This document shows positions 34,804-43,804 of a stretch of 47,819 nucleotides of DNA, one piece after another. The stretch is from positions 1-47,819 of the forward strand of contig JAKQOG010000175.1 in assembly GCA_029565395.1 (NCBI GenBank), read 5' to 3'. A program made the position numbers and the translations under genes. Each line of letters starts with the position of its first letter. Positions within the stretch are counted from its first letter, which is position 1. This stretch comes from Candidatus Hydrogenedentota bacterium. Lineage in GTDB: Bacteria; Hydrogenedentota; Hydrogenedentia; Hydrogenedentales; CAILVY01. The notes under the pieces were generated by a model. The model ran no database searches. It was not told the DNA's origin and saw nothing but the letters and a program-made list of their open reading frames with translations.

Positions 34804-37275
34804 CTAATGATTGATTGGAATAGGTATGGCAATACCGACTTTCACAGCAACTGGTGTGTAGATATCGACCTTTTCTTCTGGGGTTTGAATTGACACAATC
34901 AAGGAGTAGCGACAGCTTCGATCCCACCGGTCCAAATGATGGCGCTCACGCCACCAGCCGATCGTTGGATAAACAGCTACGAGATTTGAGGTGGATAGTT
35001 CTATTGCAGTGCCATGCCAAATATCAGAATGGATAGAGCCAACATTTCTGGCATCGCCGATCAACCATTTGTCTGTTGGCCCTTGAGTACCAGGATGCTC
35101 CCCATCTTCACGTGCTTGTTGGTTTACACGTTGGATAAAATCCATTTCGGTCTCTTGCGCTCCATTCACATCAAAACGAAGTGCATGTGATGCATACCGG
35201 TAACGGTTATTCCACCCAACTTCACCTGGTGCTGGTTCTATGAAATAAGAAAGTGTAATACGCATTGTCACTAAAGCTTCACCGAGAAACTCCAGAGCCT
35301 CTTTCGGCCATGGCAACTCATATAAATGCATTTCATTTGTGACATATCTATCCTTTTTCTTATCATATGGTTGCAAGGTTGTTTGCGAGATTAGCGTTAG
35401 GGAATTAGAGAGTGTGTGAAGGGCGTGCGAAAGATTTGGGACGCCATATCCACAAATTCGCATCAGATACGCTATCTGCTGCTTGGTTGCAGGTGTCGCC
35501 TGAAGAAACTGTTGGCGCATCGTATCTGTCCAGTCAGCAGAATGAACGATCAGTGCTCGTACTGTCTCTGGCCACCCTTCAGGATATGCTATCTGAATTT
35601 GCGCTGCCATCCATGCGGCTTGTGCAGCAGCAGCACTTGTGGCGCAAAATGGAGCAAACTGTGATCTTTGTGGATTGTAATATGTTGAAACAAGTTTGAG
35701 GTCATCCGGGACTGATATGGAGTTATTCGGGCCTCTTGCAACATTTCCACCCTCGAAAACAACCTCTGGTTTTATTGGCCAGCGCCGTCCGTGCCAGGTG
35801 CTTGAGGTGGTGCTATATGGTGATAGACCTCCATCTGGTGCGATAGCGGCATACCCAAGTAATGTATCATCAGTAATTCTTGTCTTCTCTGTGAAAGCAC
35901 CGACAGTTAATACATTCCAAGATTGACCAGGATCATGAATTTCATTTGTGATATTTTCAGTAGGATAGTTTCGCCAACAATTTGAATCGTCTACGTTTCC
36001 CGCACTGACAACAATCAGACGCTTGGTGTCATCATTATATCCGGATGCCATTGCATCCAGTTCTGCGGACCACGACGAAGGACGGCCTCGGTCACGATTT
36101 TCATCGGACGTTACTGCCATGCAGATTACCCGTTTTCTCTTTGGAGCCTGGATCTCAGCACGGCTTACTCCTTGCCCGGTTATATGGCCCCAAAGGGCCT
36201 TTTGATTCTGAGCAGGTGGTGGTGGAAGGATCTTCGAAGATTCCAACCGGTGTAATACATGTAATTCATGGTTGCTATTGAGTACTTTAAGAAGATCACC
36301 ATAGACTGCGGTTCCAGCCATAAGAGTCCCGTGTCCGTGATGGTCGTGAGTTCCCCATTGTGGATTAAACGTATGCATGTCGCTTGAATCGAGCACTGGA
36401 TGCAGAAGAGCGTGTCCATTGTTTACACCGCTGTCTAGAATGCAAATAGCAATATCATCTGCATCATCAAAGTATGTTCGTGCTAATATTTCTTGAACTA
36501 AGTCTGTTTGATCACGATTCTCAAGTTCAATATAGAAAGAAGCCAGCCGCTTTGCGAGGCGGTATTCAACAATATCGTCGGATTGTTCAATGAGAGTTTC
36601 AAGTATTGGGCGATTAGCCATGATTAACATTACTGCCCGTTCTGGGAACTTGAGCGCACTTTCCCCAAAAGACACATCCAATCGATTCAGTAATTCTTGA
36701 AACCGCTTTATCGTTTTGACAGAATCACTCGCAAGCCATACTTCCACCCATTCAGGTATATCATCTGGTATCAATCCGCGTTCATCCTCGCGCCAGAACG
36801 ATTCCAGTACAGCGCGCCGGATATCCAAGATACTGCGGGCCAGCGTATCATTTTTTGGCTTCTTTCCAGGTTCGGGCGGTAGTCCATAGGATTGCAGTTT
36901 TTTCAGGAAATAGTTGCGCTTTTCGTGAGGAACAAAAACTGTGGCTAGTGTGCGTATATGCTCTCCTGAGCCAACCTGACGCACGTTACACAGGCGAATA
37001 CCTGATCGGATACACTCAAGACTTTTTACTACAAGGTCATATCCCGGTGCACTCTCAAATTCAATGTAAGAACCATAACAATCGGTTTGAATAATGGCAC
37101 GTCTATCTCCGATTTCTTTCCAAGTCTGTTGAAGTCTGGATATTAGATGGGCACTGTGCGTTGCTGGGTCTCGCTTCGGTACACGGGGGGCAGAGCCGCC
37201 CTGTCTGGGACTTGTAAACCCGTGTCTACGCTCGATACCTGCAAGAAAGATGTGTCGATATGGCCCCCCTGGCAT
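34804..37275 (-). CDS. ietS: Subtilisin-like S8 peptidase, IetS-like defence protease
   Basis: 823 residues, no signal peptide, so cytoplasmic. An N-terminal region of about 270 residues of unknown fold precedes an S8 domain with Asp281 (ILDSGVNNG), His315 (DHHGHGTLMAG), oxyanion Asn427 (VVSAGN) and Ser547 (FCATSAAAA, where most subtilases have GTSMA). A C-terminal beta domain follows. AGGGAG lies 9 nt before the ATG and the upstream AAA+ gene ends 6 bp away. A large intracellular subtilase directly behind an AAA+ ATPase is the composition of ietAS, shown to protect against phage (Gao et al. 2020) and earlier described as a plasmid incompatibility/stability pair. Assignment is by architecture and order. 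Confidence 0.82.
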   Translation of the reverse strand: MPGGPYRHIFLAGIERRHGFTSPRQGGSAPRVPKRDPATHSAHLISRLQQTWKEIGDRRAIIQTDCYGSYIEFESAPGYDLVVKSLECIRSGIRLCNVRQVGSGEHIRTLATVFVPHEKRNYFLKKLQSYGLPPEPGKKPKNDTLARSILDIRRAVLESFWREDERGLIPDDIPEWVEVWLASDSVKTIKRFQELLNRLDVSFGESALKFPERAVMLIMANRPILETLIEQSDDIVEYRLAKRLASFYIELENRDQTDLVQEILARTYFDDADDIAICILDSGVNNGHALLHPVLDSSDMHTFNPQWGTHDHHGHGTLMAGTAVYGDLLKVLNSNHELHVLHRLESSKILPPPPAQNQKALWGHITGQGVSRAEIQAPKRKRVICMAVTSDENRDRGRPSSWSAELDAMASGYNDDTKRLIVVSAGNVDDSNCWRNYPTENITNEIHDPGQSWNVLTVGAFTEKTRITDDTLLGYAAIAPDGGLSPYSTTSSTWHGRRWPIKPEVVFEGGNVARGPNNSISVPDDLKLVSTYYNPQRSQFAPFCATSAAAAQAAWMAAQIQIAYPEGWPETVRALIVHSADWTDTMRQQFLQATPATKQQIAYLMRICGYGVPNLSHALHTLSNSLTLISQTTLQPYDKKKDRYVTNEMHLYELPWPKEALEFLGEALVTMRITLSYFIEPAPGEVGWNNRYRYASHALRFDVNGAQETEMDFIQRVNQQAREDGEHPGTQGPTDKWLIGDARNVGSIHSDIWHGTAIELSTSNLVAVYPTIGWWRERHHLDRWDRSCRYSLIVSIQTPEEKVDIYTPVAVKVGIAIPIPINH

Positions 37276-37281
37276 AATTAA

Positions 37282-38250
37282 TTACTCCCTAAGTTTTGGT
37301 TGCATCCCTTTGCGTTCAGCCAGCATTTGTCGAAGCAGTGGCCCAGTAACGTTCGTCTCGTCAGCGAGAATGGTTTGTTTTACTGCATCACAACATGCTG
37401 CGTCAATTTCTGCATGGCTTAATCCCTTACTTTCACGAAGCACTGCCGACCACATAAAGTTAAGAGGAAAGAACGCCCCTAATACATTCTGGATAAGGCG
37501 TTTGCGTTCCTTATTTTCCGGTAGCGTATAAGAAAGTACATCATCAAAACGTCTAAACAACGCACGGTCAAGGAGCGTTGGGCTATTAGTGGCAGCAACG
37601 ATTAAACTGTCTGACGCATCCAGTTCAATGAATTGTAGGAAGGCGTTCAATACACGACGCATTTCTCCAACATCATTTTCTAGAGTTCGCGCTCCTCCAA
37701 TGGCATCAAATTCATCGAAGAGATAAACTCCTGGTTCTTGGAGAATAAGATCGAATATCTGCCGGAGCTTAGCGCTTGTCTCCCCCATAAACTTCGTTAC
37801 GAGCTTATCTACTTGTACAATGTATAGAGGAAGCCTTAATTCATGCGCTAGTACACGAGCTGTCATCGTCTTGCCGGTACCAGGCGGCCCAATGAGCAGT
37901 AGTTTCCGTCGATGTAACAATCCGTGTGTTTTAAGTTTAGATTGCTGACGATATTCATGGATTACACGTTCCATACGGAACAACAAAGTCTCAGGCATCA
38001 CAATGCTCTGTTTTGTCGTGTCAGGTTCTTCTGCAAGTACCAGCCCCCTGAGGTCCACGGGAAATTTTACAATACGCGGACCACGCTCCTGCCGCGACTT
38101 ATCCACAATTTCCCGAATCTCATGTGCCAATGCCCCGTGGCCCTGTTGTGCCTCATGCGCTGCTACCTGAAGTGCAATTGTATAAAAACGTTCTTGGTCA
38201 TCGCCTAGATGGGATCGGATTAGCGCTTTAAGCTGTTCGGCCGTTGCCAT
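37282..38250 (-). CDS. ietA: AAA+ ATPase, IetA-like defence ATPase
   Basis: 322 residues from ATG 38250, chosen because AGGTGG lies 3 nt upstream; the longer frame begins with TTG at 38268. A helical N-terminus (about 1-75) precedes a classical single AAA+ module: Walker A GPPGTGKT (121-128), Walker B VYLFDEFDAI (Asp179, Glu180), sensor-1 Asn222 (VAATN) and arginine finger region RALFRRFD (233-234). Overall it resembles FtsH/26S-like ATPases. It probably unfolds or gates for the subtilase encoded 6 bp downstream. Both genes are visibly AT-richer than their neighbours, suggesting transfer as a defence cassette. Confidence 0.82.
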   Translation of the reverse strand: MATAEQLKALIRSHLGDDQERFYTIALQVAAHEAQQGHGALAHEIREIVDKSRQERGPRIVKFPVDLRGLVLAEEPDTTKQSIVMPETLLFRMERVIHEYRQQSKLKTHGLLHRRKLLLIGPPGTGKTMTARVLAHELRLPLYIVQVDKLVTKFMGETSAKLRQIFDLILQEPGVYLFDEFDAIGGARTLENDVGEMRRVLNAFLQFIELDASDSLIVAATNSPTLLDRALFRRFDDVLSYTLPENKERKRLIQNVLGAFFPLNFMWSAVLRESKGLSHAEIDAACCDAVKQTILADETNVTGPLLRQMLAERKGMQPKLRE

Positions 38251-38347
38251 TATCCACCTCGTTGCCAATGCTTATACTCTTTACTTTTATTTTCCACCTT
38301 TTGACACCCAAACTACAATATTTACACTTTTTTAATTAATAACAAAA

Positions 38348-39430
38348 CTACTTACCCCCCAGGAAACCATCGCACCAGAAAACGGGTTCATACCCGCGTT
38401 GGGAAACCCACTCGAGGGCGGTGCGGACTTTTTCCATCACGGTGGGCTGATACAGGTCGAGGTCTTTGCGGAAATATTGTTCGTGAATAAGCAGTTCGGC
38501 CATTTCAGCGGTGGCGGGCGTTGCGGTGTGCGCATCCAGGTAGGGCACGATGTCCGGCGCCTCGATCGCGTTGATCACGGCAGTGCATCGGATGAACGTG
38601 AGGCCGGTCTCGCGGTCATGCCATGCCGAGCGCGTGTCGCAATAGGCGCATTGCTCACGGGACAGATAATAGCCGGTGGTGCAGGGACCGGCATACCCTT
38701 GCGGTTGGAAAAGAGCGATGAGTGTTTCGATACCGCGATCACGCAGAGCCGCCACGGCGTCCTTGGGGCATTCCGCCCAATGCAACGTGGTGGTGCTGCT
38801 GAGGACTTCGTTGCCCGCAAACCGGCGTATCTGGTCAGTGACCAGGTCGAAGTCATGAGCGAGTTGTGCATAGCGTGCATTCCGGTAGGGGCGGTCCGGC
38901 TTGTCCTGGAGCGCGTGAAAACTCAAATGAAGCCAATCCGCGTTGGCCTGCCATTCTTCTTTCCACTTCTCCGGCATCTGCGTCAAATCAAAGCCGTCCG
39001 TTTGGTAATAGATGTTCAAATGGAGTTTCAATCCGAATTCCCGGTGGAGATCCCGCCAGAATCCCAAATACCAGTGATTGAACAACGAGGGATACTGATC
39101 CGGATTCGTCCCGAGGTCTTTCAGAAATTGGATATTGTCATCCACGGAAAAGCGGTATTGTTTCCGGCCGCCTTTCTTCCACCACACATCGAGGGTCTGT
39201 TCTTTGCCGCCGCCCCGGACGGTAATGGTGTTCCGCCGCTCCCGCAAAGCAACATCACAAGAAAAAAGGGTTCCTTGTGATGTGGCGGGAGTCCCGTTCA
39301 CGCTGAGTTCTCCCGCCCCTTCCGGAACTGCCCCTTGCACCCTTATGGTTAATGACTCGGGGGTTTCCCGGCCATCACCGCGGGTCAATACATCACCGTC
39401 ATGCGGAAAATTTATTTTAACAACACCCAT
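38348..39430 (-). CDS. Polysaccharide-deacetylase-like protein with N-terminal Ig-like domain
   Basis: 360 residues from ATG 39430, which has AAGGAG 8 nt upstream; the longer frame to 39460 lacks one. No signal peptide. The first 80 residues look like a small beta-sandwich (TIRVQGAVPEGAGELSVNGTPA). The rest has features of a deacetylase/NodB-like barrel: FSVDDNIQFLKDL carries an Asp pair, and WLHLSFHALQDKPDRPY could hold the metal-binding His. The fold call is tentative and enzyme activity is not shown. It has no obvious partner, lying between the ietAS-like pair and the GEG-repeat protein. Confidence 0.6.
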   Translation of the reverse strand: MGVVKINFPHDGDVLTRGDGRETPESLTIRVQGAVPEGAGELSVNGTPATSQGTLFSCDVALRERRNTITVRGGGKEQTLDVWWKKGGRKQYRFSVDDNIQFLKDLGTNPDQYPSLFNHWYLGFWRDLHREFGLKLHLNIYYQTDGFDLTQMPEKWKEEWQANADWLHLSFHALQDKPDRPYRNARYAQLAHDFDLVTDQIRRFAGNEVLSSTTTLHWAECPKDAVAALRDRGIETLIALFQPQGYAGPCTTGYYLSREQCAYCDTRSAWHDRETGLTFIRCTAVINAIEAPDIVPYLDAHTATPATAEMAELLIHEQYFRKDLDLYQPTVMEKVRTALEWVSQRGYEPVFWCDGFLGGK

Positions 39431-39867
39431 CAGCCAATCTCCTTCGTGATCTGTAAACATTATTACGTGCTCAGGGTGTCGTATTCCAGCCAGCGTTTAG
39501 TGAAAAAAGAGAGGGCGATGCAGCGCTGCATAACATTAGCAAAAGGGGGTACAGATTCAATCAAGAGCGGCCGGCTCTAACAAATACCATCAGACCAATC
39601 AGATTCATCCCATGGTGCCATGCCTTTTTTTAAGAACAATTTACGAAATAGCATACAGAGAAATTCAAGAAAAGGCCTTGTAGATTTTGGTGGTCTGCCC
39701 AGCTTGCGGGAAATGCCACTTCAACATAACACGCATAACCCATTGGTAAATAATAACATCGGAAAGAAAAAATTGGAAAAAATCTGTTTTTCATGTTATA
39801 AAAAGAACATGTGCGAGGAACGAGGAACCAGTGTTTAACACAAAACTCAGGTGAGGAGAGGTCAGTC
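39431..39867. other. Spacer upstream of the GEG-repeat protein
   Basis: 437 bp, AT-rich on its right half. It contains short perfect palindromes (AGAGC/GCTCT around GGCCG at 39564-39578; GCAGCGCTGC near 39523) and the promoter at 39773-39802. Apparent ORFs on both strands have no ribosome site or recognisable content. Confidence 0.5.
39773..39802 (+). promoter_or_regulatory. Likely promoter of the GEG-repeat protein
   Basis: TTGGAA (39773-39778) and TATAAA (39797-39802), separated by 18 bp, in AT-rich DNA, 65 bp before the start codon. It is a reasonable sigma-70-type match. Confidence 0.55.
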
Positions 39868-42800
39868 ATGTTTTTTCAATCCCTAACGCAAAAAAGCAGG
39901 AGTTTCGTTATTGTTTTCACTGTGGTGGCCATGGTATGTGTGGCCGCCTGGGCGCAACCACCCGCCGATTCCCATGGGGTAGGCTCTTTGGCGGGTCAGC
40001 CCGCCGAAAAAGCCAATGTCCCGGCCGCGCCCAACACGGCGGACAAGAACGGGTGTGAGATTTTCATCAATTTCGATGATGTCACTGCATCTGATCTATT
40101 TATGGATACGACGCGGCTAACCGATCAGTATTGGGTAGAAGGGGTGTATTTCTCGGGGCCAGCCGGGAATGATGGCGGGGCCATTCTTAATGAAACAAGC
40201 GGTTTTGGCGTTACGGGTCACTCATCGCCTAATTTTCTTGCCTTCAATCCATCGTCGCAGTTGATCGACGGCGGTATTCCCCAAGGCCCCGAAACCGTTA
40301 CTTTTAACAGCCCCATTGTTTCGTTTGAGGCGGGCTTTGGCTCGCAATTTTCCGGTGATGTTACCGTAACGGCATACAATGCGGATGACGAGGTGGTCGA
40401 TACGGTCACGACGGCTATTACAAGCGACCTGTTGCGATTGCGCGTATTTGGCTGGAATATTACACGGGTAGAGTTCAATTCCACGGCCAATACCTGGGTG
40501 ATGGACGATATCTGCATCATTCAGAGTGAAACGGGCAGCGGTGTGCTGGCGGTAGTAAAAACTTGCGGTGGCAGCAATGATTTCGTTTCCCCTGCTTTAA
40601 CCAATTTGGGGTACGCAGACTTTACGTTGGTGAGCGACCCGGATCAATACGAGTTCGCCATACGAACGGGGGAATGGTCGCTGATCATATTCGATGAGTA
40701 CGCTTCGACCATTGACGAGTCCGTTCTGGACGCCCTGGCGGAGTATTATGCCTCCGGCGGAAACCTTATCTTTTTCTATTGGGACATGGTGGGTTTTTCC
40801 GGCCATGATCTGTTTGCGAACGCGGGGATTTCCGTAGGGAGTGCCTATTCAGATCCAATACCAGTGTATTCCTGGGAGCCTGATCCATTGTTTCTTGTGC
40901 CGAACGCCGTGCCGGATTTGGGAACATTTTTCAATGCGTGCGCGACAGACGGGTATTTCCTTGATACGACGGCTGCAACGCCCGTGGCCGGGTATACCGG
41001 ATCTCCGCAGCCAGGGCAGGCGGCCATTACAATCAATTATTATGATCGCTTTATCGTAAATGGTTTTGCACCCGGGCTTGTGGATCAAGATGCGGATTCC
41101 GACGGCAAGAACGACATGATTGAATTGTATGAAAATGAGATTTTCCACATGGCGGGCTTTAGCGAAAATGCCTTGCAAGTTGCGCCCGCAGAGGTGAATT
41201 TCCGCATGTGGCCGGACGACTATACGGCGGAACCGATCACCATAACCAACACCTCCGATTTTGCCATTGACTGGGCGGCGGGGTTCCTGGATGTCCTGGT
41301 GGTGCTCGCCGATAGCCAGGGGCGGTTTTTCGACGAATTGCGCCAACAGCCCGGCATAGGGATGGTGGATTATTTTGATGCGCGAAATGACACCCCAACG
41401 CTGGGGCAAATGCTGGCCTATGATGTGGTGATCGCCGTAAGCAATTATGCCTATTACGATGGTGACGCTCTGGGGGATGCCTTGGCGGATTATGTGGATA
41501 ATGGCGGCAAAGTCATTCATTCCACCTTTTCATCCTTTGCAACCGTCCCCATTGGGGGCCGGTTTGCGACAGGAGGCTATATGGCCTTCAACCCTACCGC
41601 ACCTACTGAATTCGGTGACCATTATCTGGGCAGTTTTGATGACAGCCATCCGATTATGGACGGGATTACGTCCATATACGATTATTATGTGTTAACCGAT
41701 ACCTTGGCGGCGGGCGCGATTCAGGTCGCTGCATGGGATAATGGTGTGCCGTTTGTAGCTATCCAAGGCGACTCCGTAGTGGGGATTAATCTGTTTGCGC
41801 CGGGGCCTGACGCGAAATACACCGGCGATGTGCCGCGTTTGTTCCGGAACACGGTCTTCTGGTTTGCGGGGCCGCAATGGCTTTCGATGTATCCGGAGAC
41901 CGGCTCCTTGCTTCCCGGAGAATCCGTGGAGGTCAACCTATATGCGGACTCCGCCGGAAAAGCTTTGGGGTTCTATGATTCCCTGACTCTCCACGTGAAC
42001 GGAGCCGGCGGCGCCCATCAGACAGTCCAGGTAGACCTTGGGGTTGTGGAGCTCTGCAACTGGGATTCGGAATTTTCACAGCGCGTGGGCTTTGATTTTG
42101 AAGGGGCCGGCGCGAACACGAGCAGTGACTCTTCCCCACACACCGTGTATGAGAATTTCGAGGGGCTTACGGGAAGCATCACCGGATTGCAGTGGTGGGG
42201 AATTGATCTCGCGTATTCCGGAGGCTGGTCTGAATGTGACCGGCCCGCTCCCGATCAGTTTCAAATCACCTTTTATGCGGACGAGGGAGGGGCGCCAGGC
42301 ACCGCAATCACCAGCGTGGGTGCGGAGGCGAATGTAGAGGATACCGGCGCCACAATTGTGGGATTTAACCTCAAACGATACCAAGTCACGTTTGAGATTC
42401 CCATAGCGCTGGATACAGGCTGGGTTAGCATAGTCGGCATAGACACGGATACGTGCTGGTTCCTTTGGGCAACCTCCCGTGAGGGCGATTATTCCGCCCT
42501 CCAGGATTCCGGTTCCGGCGCCTCCCCTATTGGACAGAATATGTCGTTGTGCATCACTACCTGCCCCCAGACCTTCGCACCGGGCGGACGGGTCGTATCG
42601 ACCACCGATCATCCGGATGGCAGTTCATGCATCATGACCGGCACAACGGGCACCATTATCTGCAATGACATGTCGTATGGGTATGATTGGCTGGTGCGCT
42701 GGGATGGCATTGATTGCGGACATAATGGAGATAGCGGGTGTGGCCGTGTACAACCGTATACGGGTTGGTATATGTTGAATTCTCAGATGGCCGCCACTTG

Positions 42801-43698
42801 CGGCGAATGCCCAGACAGCGGCCCCACGTTCTTTAATCCTGGCGACCGCGTGGTGTGTCTGGTGGATAATCCGGATGGCAATCCTTGTATTATGGCGGGA
42901 ACTACGGGAACCGTGGTCTGCTATTACGACTTGTTCTACCTTCATTGGCTGGTGGAATGGGATGGCATCAATTGCGGGCATGAAGGAGGAGGAGGCTGTG
43001 GCATTACCGCGCCTGGTCAGGGATGGTATGTAGACGAATGCACCATTTCGTTTCTGCTCGGAGGTGAAGGCGAAGGCGAAGGCGCCGAGGAAGGCGAAGG
43101 TGCCGAGGAAGGCGAAGGCGCGGTGGAAGGCGAAGGCGCCATCGAAGGTGAAGGCGCAGAGGAAGGTGAAGGCGCCGTCGAGGGTGAAGGCGCAGAGGAA
43201 GGTGAAGGCGCCGTCGAGGGTGAAGGCGCCGTCGAAGGTGAAGGCGCCGTCGAAGGTGAAGGCGCCGTCGAAGGTGAAGGCGCCGTCGAAGGTGAAGGCG
43301 CAGAGGAAGGCGAAGGCGCCATCGAAGGTGAAGGCGCGGTCGAGGGTGAAGGCGCGGTGGAAGGTGAAGGCGCCGTCGAAGGCGAAGGCGCCGTCGAAGG
43401 CGAGGAGAGCATTCATTCCGCGGACCCGAATGGCGATGGAGTCATTAGCCTGTCCGAACTGCTGCGCGTGATCCAATTCTTCAATTCCGATGGATTCCAC
43501 TGCCAGGCAGGAACGGAGGACGGCTTCGCCCCCGGACCGGGCGACACCAGTTGCGCACCGCATGATAGCGATTACAATGCCCAGGACTGGCACATCAGCC
43601 TGTCCGAACTGCTGCGTGTGATCCAGTTCTTCAATTCCGGTGGATATCATTATTGTCCGTTGGACGGCACGGAGGATGGATTCTGCCCCGGACTATAA
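39868..43698 (+). CDS. Secreted multidomain protein with GEG repeats and dockerin-like C-terminus
   Basis: 1276 residues from ATG 39868 (GGAGAGG upstream; signal peptide FVIVFTVVAMVCVAAWAQ). In order: a PEP-CTERM-like beta domain (INFDDVTASDLF), a ThuA/glutaminase-like alpha/beta domain (WSLIIFDEYASTIDES), a second such domain (VLVVLADSQGRFFDEL), Ig-like pieces, and two tandem copies of a 68-residue Cys-containing SH3-like unit (FAPGGRVV...WLVRWDGIDCGH and FNPGDRVV...WLVEWDGINCGH). Then 18 copies of GAxEGE, and finally two EF-hand/dockerin-like halves each reading ISLSELLRVIQFFNS, the first with calcium loop DPNGDGVISLSE. It is probably an extracellular or surface protein whose GEG spacer and terminal module are a lineage-specific attachment device. 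Exact function unknown. Confidence 0.85.
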   Translation: MFFQSLTQKSRSFVIVFTVVAMVCVAAWAQPPADSHGVGSLAGQPAEKANVPAAPNTADKNGCEIFINFDDVTASDLFMDTTRLTDQYWVEGVYFSGPAGNDGGAILNETSGFGVTGHSSPNFLAFNPSSQLIDGGIPQGPETVTFNSPIVSFEAGFGSQFSGDVTVTAYNADDEVVDTVTTAITSDLLRLRVFGWNITRVEFNSTANTWVMDDICIIQSETGSGVLAVVKTCGGSNDFVSPALTNLGYADFTLVSDPDQYEFAIRTGEWSLIIFDEYASTIDESVLDALAEYYASGGNLIFFYWDMVGFSGHDLFANAGISVGSAYSDPIPVYSWEPDPLFLVPNAVPDLGTFFNACATDGYFLDTTAATPVAGYTGSPQPGQAAITINYYDRFIVNGFAPGLVDQDADSDGKNDMIELYENEIFHMAGFSENALQVAPAEVNFRMWPDDYTAEPITITNTSDFAIDWAAGFLDVLVVLADSQGRFFDELRQQPGIGMVDYFDARNDTPTLGQMLAYDVVIAVSNYAYYDGDALGDALADYVDNGGKVIHSTFSSFATVPIGGRFATGGYMAFNPTAPTEFGDHYLGSFDDSHPIMDGITSIYDYYVLTDTLAAGAIQVAAWDNGVPFVAIQGDSVVGINLFAPGPDAKYTGDVPRLFRNTVFWFAGPQWLSMYPETGSLLPGESVEVNLYADSAGKALGFYDSLTLHVNGAGGAHQTVQVDLGVVELCNWDSEFSQRVGFDFEGAGANTSSDSSPHTVYENFEGLTGSITGLQWWGIDLAYSGGWSECDRPAPDQFQITFYADEGGAPGTAITSVGAEANVEDTGATIVGFNLKRYQVTFEIPIALDTGWVSIVGIDTDTCWFLWATSREGDYSALQDSGSGASPIGQNMSLCITTCPQTFAPGGRVVSTTDHPDGSSCIMTGTTGTIICNDMSYGYDWLVRWDGIDCGHNGDSGCGRVQPYTGWYMLNSQMAATCGECPDSGPTFFNPGDRVVCLVDNPDGNPCIMAGTTGTVVCYYDLFYLHWLVEWDGINCGHEGGGGCGITAPGQGWYVDECTISFLLGGEGEGEGAEEGEGAEEGEGAVEGEGAIEGEGAEEGEGAVEGEGAEEGEGAVEGEGAVEGEGAVEGEGAVEGEGAVEGEGAEEGEGAIEGEGAVEGEGAVEGEGAVEGEGAVEGEESIHSADPNGDGVISLSELLRVIQFFNSDGFHCQAGTEDGFAPGPGDTSCAPHDSDYNAQDWHISLSELLRVIQFFNSGGYHYCPLDGTEDGFCPGL
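43063..43404 (+). repeat. 18 tandem 18-bp units encoding GAxEGE
   Basis: After three GE codon pairs (43063-43080), eighteen units of 18 bp follow (43081-43404). The third residue of each unit is V in 11, E in 5 and I in 2. The units are near-identical in DNA as well as protein, so the array can expand or shrink by slippage. It encodes a highly acidic flexible spacer. Confidence 0.95.
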
Positions 43699-43755
43699 TC
43701 CGGGATGAGAACGGTATAAACGCCGTTGATGACAGTTAAAAATTTTCAGATATGC

Positions 43756-43796
43756 AGGCAGCATGCCAGGGTTATTTCATGGCATGCTGCCTTTTT
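43756..43796 (+). terminator. Strong intrinsic terminator
   Basis: AGGCAGCATGCCA (43756-43768) pairs perfectly with TGGCATGCTGCCT (43780-43792) around an 11-nt loop, and the T-run that completes the stem continues to 43796. It lies 58 bp after the GEG-protein stop and just before the convergent gene's stop codon. Confidence 0.92.
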
Positions 43797-43804
43797 AAAA
43801 TTGA

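Noticed and set aside
43063..43404. Possible CRISPR or non-coding tandem repeat
   Set aside because: The 18-bp units lie in frame inside a long secreted protein and encode GAxEGE.
42625..43650. Minus-strand frame with FDGAFTFDGAF-type repeats
   Set aside because: It is only the reverse reading of the GEG-repeat gene.
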